Shown here piece after piece: positions 43,677 through 52,598 of a DNA stretch of 64,000 nucleotides. A program made the position numbers and the translations under genes. The notes below the pieces were generated by a model. That model saw only the letters and a program-made list of their open reading frames with translations. It was not told the DNA's origin and made no database searches. This stretch comes from Mycobacterium sp. KBS0706 (GTDB lineage Bacteria; Pseudomonadota; Alphaproteobacteria; DSM-16000; Inquilinaceae): the NCBI RefSeq assembly GCF_005938675.2, contig NZ_VCCH02000002.1, forward strand, positions 62,001 through 126,000, given 5' to 3'. Each line of letters begins with the position of its first letter. Position 1 is the first letter of the stretch.

Positions 43677-44729
43677 ATGACGAAGGATCTGGCGCGCCGC
43701 GCCGTCTGCGGAGCCGCTGTGGCGGTCGCCGCCCTGGTCGCCGCCACCGGCGCGGCCGATGCCGCCGCCAATTGCATCAAGGGCGACCGCAAGCCACCCT
43801 TCACCGTCGGCTGGGCCAACATCTACTCCGTGCCGACCTGGATGAAGCAGACCGAGGGCACCATCAGCAAGGAGGTCGACGAGCTGAAGGCCAAGGGGCT
43901 GGTCGACAAGCTGGTCATCACCGACGCCCAGGGCAACGCCAACACCCAGATCCAGCAGGTCCAGTCGATGATCGACGCCGATGTCGACGCGATCATCCTG
44001 ATCGCCGGCTCGGCCACGGCGCTGGACCGCGTGGTCGCCGACGCCTGCGCCAAGGGCATCGCGGTGATCAATTTCGACAGCCTGGTGCAGACCGACAAGG
44101 TGACGGCCAAGCTCAACACCGACTCGGCGGACTGGGGCAAGCAGGCCGCCGAGTGGCTGGTCAAGCAGATCGGCGGCAAGGGCAAGATCATCGTCCTGAA
44201 CGGCCCGGCCGGCATCTCGGTCAGCGACGACCGGCGCAAGGGCGCGACGCCGGTGCTGCAGGCCAATCCGGGGGTCGAGGTGCTGGCCGAGACCAACACC
44301 GACTACAACGTCGCCCCGGCGCAGGAGGCGGTGACCAGCCTGCTGTTCGCCAATCCGGAGATCGACGGCATCCTGTCGCTGGGCGGCGCGCTGTCGGCCG
44401 GCGCGATCCTGGCGATGGACCGGCAGGGCCGCGCCTTCGTGCCGACCACCGGCGAGAACTACCGCCAGTTCCTCGAGCTGTGGAAGCAGCACGATATGAA
44501 GGGCTGGGCGACGATGCAGCCGAACTGGCTCGGCGCGCTGGCGGTCTACACCGCGGTGCAGGCGCTGTCGGGCAAGGACGTGCCGGCCTTCGTCAAGGTG
44601 CCGCTGCCGGTGATCGACGACGCCAGCATCGACGGCTACCTGGCGCGGGCCGACAAGTTCCCGGCCGACGGCTACATCTTCTCGGAATACGACACGGCGC
44701 TGTTCGACAAGCTGCTGGCGGCGAAGTGA
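43677..44729 (+). CDS. Sugar-type ABC importer solute-binding protein
   Basis: A 350-residue periplasmic binding protein of the ribose/xylose type (peripla_BP_4). The signal is LARRAVCGAAVAVAALVAAT with cleavage near ADA-AN. Mature features are TVGWANIYSVPTWMKQTEGT, QVQSMIDADVDAIILIAGSA and IAVINFDSLV. Two ATGs (43674, 43677) are possible behind AGGGAGAGG; the second has better spacing. It feeds the ATPase and two permeases just downstream. The cluster lacks sugar kinases, so the ligand need not be a plain sugar. Confidence 0.86.
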   Translation: MTKDLARRAVCGAAVAVAALVAATGAADAAANCIKGDRKPPFTVGWANIYSVPTWMKQTEGTISKEVDELKAKGLVDKLVITDAQGNANTQIQQVQSMIDADVDAIILIAGSATALDRVVADACAKGIAVINFDSLVQTDKVTAKLNTDSADWGKQAAEWLVKQIGGKGKIIVLNGPAGISVSDDRRKGATPVLQANPGVEVLAETNTDYNVAPAQEAVTSLLFANPEIDGILSLGGALSAGAILAMDRQGRAFVPTTGENYRQFLELWKQHDMKGWATMQPNWLGALAVYTAVQALSGKDVPAFVKVPLPVIDDASIDGYLARADKFPADGYIFSEYDTALFDKLLAAK

Positions 44730-44757
44730 GAATGATCTCCAAGGCGGGGGCGGCGCC

Positions 44758-46260
44758 GTGACGGCGTCGCCCATCCTCGCTGCGGAGGGCGTCTCCAAGG
44801 CCTTCTTCGGCAATCCGGTGCTGCGCGACGTCTCGATCGCGCTGCATCCCGGCCGCGTCCACGCCCTCCTGGGCGAGAACGGGGCCGGCAAGTCGACCCT
44901 GATCAACATCCTGTCCGGGGCGCTGCGGCCCGATGGCGGGTCGTTGACGGTCGACGGCCGCAGCACCGGCCACCTGACCCCGCGCGAGGCCCAGCGCGCC
45001 GGCATCGCCGTGGTGCAGCAGGAGCTGAGCCTGGCGCCGCATCTGTCGATCGCCGAGAATATCGGCCTCGGCGCCTACCCGCGGCGGCTCGGGCTGATCG
45101 ACTACGGCACCCTGGCGGCGCGGGCCCGGGCGGCCTGCGACCTGGTCGGGCTGGACGAGCCGCTGGACCTGCCGGTCGACGCCCTGTCGCTGGGCCGCCG
45201 GCAGATGGTCGAGATCGCCAAGGCCCTCTACCGCAAGCCCCGCGTCCTGATCCTGGACGAGCCGACCTCCTCGCTGTCGGCGCATGAGGCGCAGACCCTG
45301 GCCCGGCTGGTGCGGCGGCTGCGCGACGAGGGCACGGCCATCCTCTACATCTCGCACCGGCTGAACGAGGTGCTGGACCTCTGCGATTACGCCACCGTGC
45401 TGAAGGACGGCAGCCGCACCGCCGACCGGCCGCTGGAAGGCGTCGATCCGGAAGGGCTGGTGCGGCTGATGGTCGGGCGCGATCCCGGCGACCTGTTCCC
45501 CGCCTGGCAGCCTTCCGCCCAGCCGGAGACCGCGATCGAGATTCGCGGCTTCCGGGCAGGGGCCGCGCGCGAGGTCGATCTCACGGTCCGCTACGGCGAG
45601 GTGGTCGGGATCGGCGGGCTGGTGGGGCAGGGGCAGGAGGATCTACTGCTCGGGCTCGTCGGCGCCCTGCCGGCGGCAGCCGACGCAGCCCGCATCGCCG
45701 GGGCCGACCGGCCCTTCGGCAAGGTGACGGAGGCGACGGCGGCCGGCCTGGCCTATATCCCGGCCGACCGCAAGAAGGAGGGGCTGCTGCTGCCGCACAG
45801 CATCGCCTTCAACCTGCTGCTGCCGACCCTGGCGCGGCCGGCGCGCGGCCTGCGTGACCGGGCCGGAGAGGCGGCGACGGTGGCCGAGCTCGCCAGGCGC
45901 CTGACCATCAAGGGCGATACGGCGCGGCCGGTGCAGGCGCTGTCTGGCGGCAACCAGCAGAAGGTGGCGCTGGCCAAATGGCTGCCGCTGGCGCCTCGCA
46001 TCCTGCTGCTGAACGACCCCACGCGGGGCGTCGATGTGGAGACCAAGCGGGAGATCTACGTCATGCTGCGGGCGCTGGCGGCGCAGGGGAAGGCGATCGT
46101 GCTGCTCAGCTCCGACACGCCCGAGCTGGTCCATCTCTGCGACCGGGTGGCGGTGATGTTCGCCGGCCGCACGGTGGCGAATCTGGAGCGGCCGGGGATT
46201 AGCGAGGAAGCGATCGTCGGCGCCGCCATGGGCGTCGCCGCGCCGGGGCTGGCGGCATGA
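44758..46260 (+). CDS. Sugar-type ABC importer ATPase (RbsA/XylG type)
   Basis: A 500-residue protein with two nucleotide-binding domains. Domain 1 has GENGAGKST near residue 40, LSLGRRQMVEIAKAL as signature and LILDEPTSSLS. Domain 2 is degenerate at Walker A, as in RbsA, but keeps LSGGNQQKVALAKWL and LLNDPTRGVDV. Start is GTG at 44758 after AAGGCGGGGGCGG. Its stop overlaps the first permease start (ATGA). Confidence 0.88.
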   Translation: MTASPILAAEGVSKAFFGNPVLRDVSIALHPGRVHALLGENGAGKSTLINILSGALRPDGGSLTVDGRSTGHLTPREAQRAGIAVVQQELSLAPHLSIAENIGLGAYPRRLGLIDYGTLAARARAACDLVGLDEPLDLPVDALSLGRRQMVEIAKALYRKPRVLILDEPTSSLSAHEAQTLARLVRRLRDEGTAILYISHRLNEVLDLCDYATVLKDGSRTADRPLEGVDPEGLVRLMVGRDPGDLFPAWQPSAQPETAIEIRGFRAGAAREVDLTVRYGEVVGIGGLVGQGQEDLLLGLVGALPAAADAARIAGADRPFGKVTEATAAGLAYIPADRKKEGLLLPHSIAFNLLLPTLARPARGLRDRAGEAATVAELARRLTIKGDTARPVQALSGGNQQKVALAKWLPLAPRILLLNDPTRGVDVETKREIYVMLRALAAQGKAIVLLSSDTPELVHLCDRVAVMFAGRTVANLERPGISEEAIVGAAMGVAAPGLAA

Positions 46261-47198
46261 GCGCGGTGCTGTATCGGGCGATCCAGGGCCGCCGGCACCA
46301 GGGGCTGCGCGGGCTGTACCTGATCGTGGCGCTGTTCCTGGCGCTGTATGTTGCGCTGTTCCCGGGGCTGGTCAGCGTCGAGGGCGTCGCCAAATTCACC
46401 CAGAACTGGTTCCCGCTGGCGCTGGTGGCCATGGCCCAGGCGATGATCATGCTGACCGGCGGCATCAACCTGGCCGTCGGCGCCATGGTCAGCCTCGGCG
46501 CCGTGGTCGCGGCCACCAGCTTCGACGGGATGCTCGGCGTGCCCGGCGGCGTGCTGGCCGTGGCCGCGATCGGGCTTGCGGTCGGGGCCGGGGCGGGGGC
46601 GATCGTGGCGCTGTTCCGGCTGCCGGCGATCATCGTCACTTTGGCCGGGTCCTTCATCCTCGGCGGCGCGGCCCTTTTGGTGCTGCCGCGGCCGGGCGGC
46701 GACGTGCCGGACTGGCTGTCCGAGCTCCTGGCCGGGCACCAGCCGGTGGCGGCGCTGTTGCTGGTGCTGCTGGCGGTCGCCTGGAAGCTGTATCTGGCGA
46801 CGCCGATCGGCCTCGGCCTCTATGCTGCCGGCGACAACCCGGTCGGCGCCTACCGCTCCGGCGTGCCGGTCGACCTGGCCAAGGTCGTGGCCTATGCGAT
46901 CAGCTTCATGCTGGCGGCGCTGGCTGGGCTGTTCGTGGCGGCGCAGACCGGGTCGGGCGACCCGGTGATCGGCACGCCCTTCACCCTGAACTCGATCGCC
47001 GCGGCGGTGCTGGGCGGGGTCGGCTTCCTCGGCGGGGCCGGCACCATGCGTGGCGCCATCGCCGGCAGCCTGCTGCTCAGCGTCATGATCAACGTCATGT
47101 TCTTCCTGGGCTTTCCGCCCGTGGCGCAATACATCGCCCAGGGGCTGATCATCGTCGGCGCCGTGGCGCTGCCGCAGATCCGCTGGAGGCGGGCATGA
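46257..47198 (+). CDS. Sugar-type ABC importer permease 1 (RbsC type)
   Basis: A 313-residue permease with roughly 8-10 hydrophobic segments. ALVAMAQAMIMLTGGINLAV near residue 60 and SIAAAVLGGVGFLGGAGTMR near the C-terminus are the BPD_transp_2 signatures of ribose/xylose permeases. It is overlapped by 4 bases on each side. A second, different permease follows, so the channel is probably a heterodimer rather than the usual RbsC homodimer. Confidence 0.87.
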   Translation: MSAVLYRAIQGRRHQGLRGLYLIVALFLALYVALFPGLVSVEGVAKFTQNWFPLALVAMAQAMIMLTGGINLAVGAMVSLGAVVAATSFDGMLGVPGGVLAVAAIGLAVGAGAGAIVALFRLPAIIVTLAGSFILGGAALLVLPRPGGDVPDWLSELLAGHQPVAALLLVLLAVAWKLYLATPIGLGLYAAGDNPVGAYRSGVPVDLAKVVAYAISFMLAALAGLFVAAQTGSGDPVIGTPFTLNSIAAAVLGGVGFLGGAGTMRGAIAGSLLLSVMINVMFFLGFPPVAQYIAQGLIIVGAVALPQIRWRRA

Positions 47199-48148
47199 GC
47201 GCGATCGCGACGAAGGTGCCGGCGATCCTGCGGCACAAGGTGGTGCTGGCCTGGCTGGTGGTGGCCGCGGTCTGGATCGCCGCCAGCCTGCTGACCCGCG
47301 GCTTCGGCGCCTATGGCCATCTGCGCTACCTGCTGGAGCTCGCGGCGGTGATCGGACTGGTGGCCGCCGGCCAGACGCTGGTGGTGATCGGCGGCGGCAT
47401 CGACCTCGCCGTCGGCGCGGTGATCACGGTGACGGCGATCCTGCTGCCGCTGCTGTCGGTGGCCTGGGACCCGACCGGGCTGGTCGGGGTGGCGGCGACG
47501 CTGCTGGTGGCCGCGGGCATCGGCTTCCTCAACGGAATCGGCATCGCCGCGCTCAGGGTGCATCCGCTGATCATGACCCTGGCCATGGCGACGCTGCTGC
47601 AGGGCCTCTTGGTGATCGTCGCCGGCGGCAGCGCCATCACTGTGCGCAACCCGGTGGTGGAATGGCTCGGCTCGGCCCGCCCCGCCGGGGTGCCGGTCGG
47701 CATCCTGCTGTGGCTCGTGGTCTCGGCCGGGGTGCTGGTGCTGCTGCACCGCACCGCGGTCGGCGCCCGGATCTTCGCCTTCGGCACCAGCCCGCTGGCG
47801 GCGCGCCTCTCCGGCGTCGATATCGGCCGGACGACGGTGCTGCTGTACACGCTCAGCGGGCTGATGGCGGGCATCGCCGGGGTGCTGGTGCTGGGTATGA
47901 ACCGGCAGGGCTATGTCGGCATCGGCGACCCGTACCTCTTGACCTCGATCGCCGCGGTGGTGCTGGGCGGCACCTCGATCCTCGGTGGGCGCGGCACCTA
48001 TGCCGGCACCATCCCGGGGGCGATCCTGCTGGTCACCATCACCGCGCTGATCACCGTGGTGAATGCCTCGCCCGGCTGGCGCAGCATCCTGTTCGGCGGG
48101 CTGATCCTGGGGCTGCTGCTGCTGTCGGGGCGGGAGGCACGGCGCTAG
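47195..48148 (+). CDS. Sugar-type ABC importer permease 2 (RbsC type)
   Basis: A 317-residue second permease of the BPD_transp_2 family: GLVAAGQTLVVIGGGIDLAV near residue 65 and TSIAAVVLGGTSILGGRGTY near 250. It shares family motifs with permease 1 but is not a recent duplicate. Its stop overlaps the convergent amidohydrolase gene by 4 bases. Confidence 0.87.
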   Translation: MSAIATKVPAILRHKVVLAWLVVAAVWIAASLLTRGFGAYGHLRYLLELAAVIGLVAAGQTLVVIGGGIDLAVGAVITVTAILLPLLSVAWDPTGLVGVAATLLVAAGIGFLNGIGIAALRVHPLIMTLAMATLLQGLLVIVAGGSAITVRNPVVEWLGSARPAGVPVGILLWLVVSAGVLVLLHRTAVGARIFAFGTSPLAARLSGVDIGRTTVLLYTLSGLMAGIAGVLVLGMNRQGYVGIGDPYLLTSIAAVVLGGTSILGGRGTYAGTIPGAILLVTITALITVVNASPGWRSILFGGLILGLLLLSGREARR

Positions 48149-49053
48149 TCGACCCGGTAGAGCCGCCGGGCGTTGTCGTGGAACAGCGCCCGCTGCTCGG
48201 CCGGGGTCAGGTCGGCGGTGATCGCCTTGAAACCGTCCCAGACCTGGTCGAAGGAGGCGTGCAGCCCCGCCACCGGGAAGTCGCTGGCGAACAGCGACCG
48301 GGCAGGGCCGAAGGCGTCGAGGCACGCCAGCACCACGTCGCGCAGGCTGCCCGGCGTCCAGTGGTGGTCATAGGCCACGAGGTCGGAGATCTTGAGATGG
48401 ACATTCGGCTCGCGGCCCAGCGCTGCCAGGCCGGCGCGCCAGCGGGCCATGCCCTCCGGGTCGCGGTCGGCCGGGCTGCCGCAATGGTTCAGGATGAAGG
48501 TCTGGCCGGGAAAGTCGCGGACCAGCCGCAGCGCATCCGCCATCTGTCCCGGATAGAGCATCAGGTCGAAGGACAGGCCGTGCCCGGCCAGCCGGGCCAG
48601 GCCGCGGCGCCATGCCGGGTCGTCCATCCGGTCCGGACGGGCGACGAAGCTGCGCGCCGGGTCGGGGTGCCAGCTCAGGATGTCGCGGATGCCGACGACG
48701 CGCGGGAAGGCCGCCTGCCGCTCCAGCAGTGCCGCTGCGTCCGGGGAATCGAGCGGCACATGCGCGACCAGGCGTTCGGCGATGCCGTCGTGGTCCTCCA
48801 GAGTCTCCAGCCAGGCGGTCTCCGCCACCGGGTCGGCGGGGTCCCAGCCGGCCTCGACATGCACCGTCGCGACCACCGGCTGGTTGCGCGCATCGGCGCG
48901 ATAATCCGCCGGCAGGTAGTCGCGGCGCAACGGCGCGTTGTCGCCGAACACCATCTCGCCCCGCGCCGGGCGCAGCCAGGGGTGCCGGTCCATCGACAGA
49001 TCCCAGAGATGATGGTGCGCGTCGACGATCGGGCCGTCATAGGGCTGGGTCAC
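48145..49053 (-). CDS. Amidohydrolase family 2 protein (lactonase-like)
   Basis: A 302-residue TIM-barrel metal hydrolase of the amidohydrolase-2 group, which includes L-fuconolactonase, L-rhamnono-lactonase and PDC lactonase. The metal motif is VDAHHHLWDL near residue 10; NHCGSPADR is near 190 and SDFPVAGL near 255, giving the later His and Asp ligands. It is divergent from the fold-III PLP enzyme gene and shares its upstream operator region (49092-49115), so it should belong to the same LacI regulon. Lactone or amide hydrolysis are both possible. Confidence 0.82.
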   Translation of the reverse strand: MTQPYDGPIVDAHHHLWDLSMDRHPWLRPARGEMVFGDNAPLRRDYLPADYRADARNQPVVATVHVEAGWDPADPVAETAWLETLEDHDGIAERLVAHVPLDSPDAAALLERQAAFPRVVGIRDILSWHPDPARSFVARPDRMDDPAWRRGLARLAGHGLSFDLMLYPGQMADALRLVRDFPGQTFILNHCGSPADRDPEGMARWRAGLAALGREPNVHLKISDLVAYDHHWTPGSLRDVVLACLDAFGPARSLFASDFPVAGLHASFDQVWDGFKAITADLTPAEQRALFHDNARRLYRVD

Positions 49054-49091
49054 GAGGCCTCTCCTGCAGGATATCCGTCCTGCGCCTGATC

Positions 49092-49115
49092 GATGACAAC
49101 GTTGTCTTGACAGAT
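49092..49115 (+). promoter_or_regulatory. LacI-type operator with -35 box, copy 2
   Basis: Exact second copy of the 24-base element at 43477-43500: palindrome GACAACGTTGTC at 49095-49106, then TTGACA at 49107-49112. TCTAAG at 49131-49136, after an 18-base spacer, is a possible -10 box for the gene starting at 49169. The site also lies 39 bases before the divergent amidohydrolase gene. Confidence 0.68.
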
Positions 49116-49168
49116 AGCCTGCCGCTGCCGTCTAAGGAAGTCCATAGCAGGGGCGGGGAGCGGCAATC

Positions 49169-50482
49169 GTGGCCGACGGGATCATCATGCGGGACGCAGA
49201 CATGCTGCATGACGGCATCCGGGGCGTGCCCCCGGGCGCCGGGCCGATCGCGCTGGACGAAGTGGCGGCGCAGGGCTGGCACCCGGCCGAGGGCGCGATG
49301 TCGCTGCCGGTGCTGACCCTGGACGAGGACGCCTTCGCCGGCAACCGCGCGCTGATGCTGCGCTATGCGGCGGAGCAGGGGGCGGCGATCGCCCCGCATG
49401 CCAAGACGCCGATGGCGCCGGCGCTGGCGGCCTCGCTGGTCGCGGCCGGGGCCTGGGGCACCACGGTGGCCGATATCCGCCAAGCCGCGGTGATGCTGCG
49501 CGCCGGGCTGAACCGGCTGATCCTGGCCAACCAGGTCGGCGGCGGGGGCGGCGCCCGCCGGCTGGCCCGGCTGCACGAGGCCTATCCCCGGGCCGGGATC
49601 TACGCCTTTACCGATTCCCCCGAGGCCGCCGCGGCGCTCGACGATGCCTGGCGCGAGGCCCGGCTGGCGCCGCTGCCGGTGCTGGTCGAGGTCGGGGCCG
49701 GCCGCGCCGGCGCCCGCGACCTGGCGGCGGCGGAGCGGGTGATCGCCGCGGTCCAGGCCAGCGAGGGCCGGCTGCGGCTGGCGGGCGTCGGCGCCTATGA
49801 GGGCGCGGCGGCGACCGCCGATGCGGAGCGGACCCACGCGGCCATCGCCGAGCTCGCGGCGCTGGCGGCGGAGGCGTTCGGCAAGGTCCGTGCCGCCGCC
49901 GGGCCGCAGGCGCCGTTGATCCTGACCGCCGGCGGCTCGGCCTATTTCGACCTGATCGTGCAACATCTCGGCCCGGTGGCCGCCGCCGACGGCCGCGCCC
50001 GGCTGGTGCTGCGCAGCGGCGCGATCTTCTTCCACGACCACGGCATCTACACGCGCGGCCTGGCGGCACTCGACGCCCGGCAAGGCTTCCGCCTCGGCGG
50101 CGAGGTCGCCAGCGCGTCGGAGAGCTTCCGCCCGGCGCTGCGGCTCTGGGCCGAGGTGCTGTCGCGCCCGGCGCCGGGCCTGGCCATCTGCGGCATGGGC
50201 ATGCGCGACGTCTCCTTCGACCAGGACCTGCCGACGCCGCTGCGCCTGCACCGCGCCGGCCACCCGCTGGCCAGCTTCGCCCGGCCGGAGGAGGCGCGGG
50301 TGATGAAGTTGAACGACCAGCATGCCTTCCTGGCGCTGGGCCCCGACACCTCGGTCGCGGTCGGCGACGTGATCGAGTTCGGCATCTCCCACCCCTGCAC
50401 CTGCCTCGACCGCTGGCGGGTGATCTGGGGCGTCGACGGCCAGGGCCGCGTCCGGGCCGCCTATCCCACCTGCTTCGGCTGA
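49169..50482 (+). CDS. Fold-III PLP enzyme, D-threonine aldolase/D-serine dehydratase-like
   Basis: A 437-residue enzyme with an alanine-racemase-like PLP barrel and a metal-binding C-terminal beta domain. K79 in IAPHAKTPMAP should carry PLP. H408 and C410 in ISHPCTCLDRW match the zinc ligands of the D-serine dehydratase (DSD1) group. Such enzymes cleave or dehydrate D-3-hydroxyamino acids. Start is GTG with GGGGAG 8 bases upstream. It is first in an operon with an AstE/AspA-like deacylase and the LacI regulator, which suggests an acylated hydroxyamino acid or a related compound as substrate. Confidence 0.83.
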   Translation: MADGIIMRDADMLHDGIRGVPPGAGPIALDEVAAQGWHPAEGAMSLPVLTLDEDAFAGNRALMLRYAAEQGAAIAPHAKTPMAPALAASLVAAGAWGTTVADIRQAAVMLRAGLNRLILANQVGGGGGARRLARLHEAYPRAGIYAFTDSPEAAAALDDAWREARLAPLPVLVEVGAGRAGARDLAAAERVIAAVQASEGRLRLAGVGAYEGAAATADAERTHAAIAELAALAAEAFGKVRAAAGPQAPLILTAGGSAYFDLIVQHLGPVAAADGRARLVLRSGAIFFHDHGIYTRGLAALDARQGFRLGGEVASASESFRPALRLWAEVLSRPAPGLAICGMGMRDVSFDQDLPTPLRLHRAGHPLASFARPEEARVMKLNDQHAFLALGPDTSVAVGDVIEFGISHPCTCLDRWRVIWGVDGQGRVRAAYPTCFG

Positions 50483-50483
50483 G

Positions 50484-51497
50484 ATGCATACGGGTCTGTT
50501 CCACACCATCGATTTCGACGCCGACGGCCGCGTCCTCGACCATCTGGGCGTGCCCTTCTCGGTCGACCGGTCGCCCTATTTCCACGTCAAGGTCCCGATC
50601 GCGCGGATCCGGAACGGCGACGGGCCGCGGGTGCTGCTGATGGCCGGCAACCATGGCGACGAATATGAGGGCGAGTTCGCCCTGGCCCGGCTGATCCGCC
50701 GGCTGGACCCGGCCCGTATGAAGGGCACCGTCACCATCCTGCCGATGGCCAATGCGCCGGCGGTGCGGGCGTCGAAGCGCTGCTCGCCGCTGGACGGCGG
50801 CAACCTCAACCGCGCCTTTCCGGGCGATCCCGACGGCACCCCGACCCAGCGCATCGCCCATTTCCTCGAGCATGAGCTGTTCCCGCGCCACGACGTGGTG
50901 TTCGACCTGCATTCCGGCGGCACCTCGATGGCGCATCTGCCCTGCGCCCTGATCGAGCGCCACGCCGACCCCGAGAGGCAGGAGCGGGCGCTGGCGCTGA
51001 TGCGGGCGCTGGGCCTGCCCTGGGGCTTCGTCGCCGACAACGGCCCGGCGGCGCCGACCTCGATGGGCGCCGCGGCGCGGGCCGGCATCATCGGGCTGTC
51101 CGGCGAGTTCGGCGGCGGCGGCACGGTGACGCCGGCGACGATGCGCGGCGCCTCGGCCGCGATCGACGGGCTGCTGCTGGCGCTCGGCGTGATCGACGCG
51201 CCGCTGCTGGGCCCGGCGCCGGCGGCGGGGCCGATGCGCCTGCTGTCCCTGGCCCGGCACGCCCAGGCGATCTATGCCACTGCCCCCGGCTGGTTCGAGC
51301 CGGCGGTCGAGGTCGGCGCCGAGGTCGCGGCCGGGGACCTGGCCGGCTGGGTGCACGACCTGGACCGGCTGGAGGTGGTGGAGGCGCCGCGGCACTTCGC
51401 CGAATCCGGGGTGGTGATCTCGCACCGGTTGCACAGCCGGTGCGAACCGGGCGACTGTCTGATCCAGGTGGCCGAGGTGCTGGGCGCCGGCCGGTGA
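50484..51497 (+). CDS. Succinylglutamate desuccinylase/aspartoacylase-family deacylase (DoeB-like)
   Basis: A 337-residue zinc carboxypeptidase-fold deacylase. Zinc ligands are H57 and E60 (GNHGDEYEG) and H143 (DLHSGG). NLNRAFPG near residue 108 and ISGEFGGGG-type sequence near 210 fit the AstE/AspA/DoeB group, which removes succinyl or acetyl groups from amino acids. DoeB acts on N-acetyl-diaminobutyrate in ectoine breakdown, but no other ectoine genes are present. It begins 1 base after the PLP-enzyme stop. Confidence 0.83.
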   Translation: MHTGLFHTIDFDADGRVLDHLGVPFSVDRSPYFHVKVPIARIRNGDGPRVLLMAGNHGDEYEGEFALARLIRRLDPARMKGTVTILPMANAPAVRASKRCSPLDGGNLNRAFPGDPDGTPTQRIAHFLEHELFPRHDVVFDLHSGGTSMAHLPCALIERHADPERQERALALMRALGLPWGFVADNGPAAPTSMGAAARAGIIGLSGEFGGGGTVTPATMRGASAAIDGLLLALGVIDAPLLGPAPAAGPMRLLSLARHAQAIYATAPGWFEPAVEVGAEVAAGDLAGWVHDLDRLEVVEAPRHFAESGVVISHRLHSRCEPGDCLIQVAEVLGAGR

Positions 51498-51522
51498 GCC
51501 GCGGGTCGACAAAGGGGATCGG

Positions 51523-52557
51523 ATGACGGATTCGGAGAAGCGGCCGGCCCGCATCGACGAGGTCGCGCGCATTGCCGGGGTGTCGCCGATCACCGTCTCC
51601 CGGGCGCTGCGCCAGCCGGAGAAGGTGGCGGAGGACAAGCGCCGCCGCATCCAGGCGGCGATCGAACAGACCGGCTATGCGCCCAACCAGGACGCCATCC
51701 GCCTGCGCTCCGGCGGCCGGCCGGCGGCGACGGCTGCGGCCGCGTCGACTCTGGTCGCCGCCTTCGTCTCCAACATCGCCAACCCGCAATTCTCGCGCGC
51801 CGTGCGGGCCTGCGCCGAGGTGCTGGAGCCGGCGGGCTACCGGCTGATGACGGGCGAGACCGCCTATTCCTATGCGCGCGAGACGGCGATGATCCAGTCG
51901 CTGCGCGACCTCAGGCCCGCCGCGGTGCTGTTCACCGGCGTGATCGAGCTGGAGGAGAACCGTGAGGCGCTGCGCTCGCTCGGCGTGCCGGTGATGGAGA
52001 CCTGGGCCTATCCGCAGGACCCGATCGACATGCTGGTCGGCTTCTCCAATTTCGACGGCGGGCGGCTGGTCGGCGAGCATTTCGGCGAGCGCGGCCATCG
52101 CCGCATCGCCTATGTCGGCCGCGGCGGCGGCCGCGGCGTGCTGCGGCTGCAGGGCTTCAAGGAGGGCCTGGCCAAACACGGGCTGCGCCCGGCGGCGGAG
52201 CTGTCGGTCGAGGGCCCGGCCGGCTTGGCCGAGGGTCGCCGGGCGATGATTGCGCTGCTGGAGCAGGGCGGCGAGCCGTTCGATGCGGCGTTCTTCGGCA
52301 ACGACCTGCTGGCGATCGGCGCGTTGTTCGAGGCGCGGCGCCGCGGGCTCGCCGTGCCGGGCGACCTGGCGGTGGCCGGCTTCGGCGACATCGAGCTGGC
52401 GGAGGCGCTGGAGCCGGGCCTGACCACGGTGCGCATCGACAGCGACGACATCGGCCGCCGCGCCGGCCGCATGCTCCTGACCCGCCTCGCCGGGGGGACG
52501 CCGGAGCGGGGGATCGAGCTGGTGGAGCTGAGCCTGGTTGTGCGGGCGAGCGGGTAG
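51523..52557 (+). CDS. LacI-family regulator (GntR/gluconate-type)
   Basis: A 344-residue regulator with helix-turn-helix IDEVARIAGVSPITVSRALR and a periplasmic-binding-like effector domain (VAAFVSNIANPQFSRAVRAC; AFFGNDLLAIGALFEARRRG). It closes the operon that begins at 49169, 25 bases after the deacylase. Two exact 24-base operators at 43477 and 49092, of LacI type with a central CG, are the obvious targets, which would make the repressor control its own operon and the importer. Confidence 0.87.
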   Translation: MTDSEKRPARIDEVARIAGVSPITVSRALRQPEKVAEDKRRRIQAAIEQTGYAPNQDAIRLRSGGRPAATAAAASTLVAAFVSNIANPQFSRAVRACAEVLEPAGYRLMTGETAYSYARETAMIQSLRDLRPAAVLFTGVIELEENREALRSLGVPVMETWAYPQDPIDMLVGFSNFDGGRLVGEHFGERGHRRIAYVGRGGGRGVLRLQGFKEGLAKHGLRPAAELSVEGPAGLAEGRRAMIALLEQGGEPFDAAFFGNDLLAIGALFEARRRGLAVPGDLAVAGFGDIELAEALEPGLTTVRIDSDDIGRRAGRMLLTRLAGGTPERGIELVELSLVVRASG

Positions 52558-52565
52558 GGGAAGGA

Positions 52566-52587
52566 GGAGGCTCCCGAGGGAGCCTCC
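52566..52587. terminator. Strong GC hairpin between convergent genes
   Basis: GGAGGCTCCC (52566-52575) and GGGAGCCTCC (52578-52587) pair over 10 bases around GA, 9 bases after the LacI stop and 12 before the convergent unknown gene stop. No T-run follows. Position and shape match the hairpin at 40634-40655, also with a GA centre. Confidence 0.6.
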
Positions 52588-52598
52588 CGAGATGTCGG

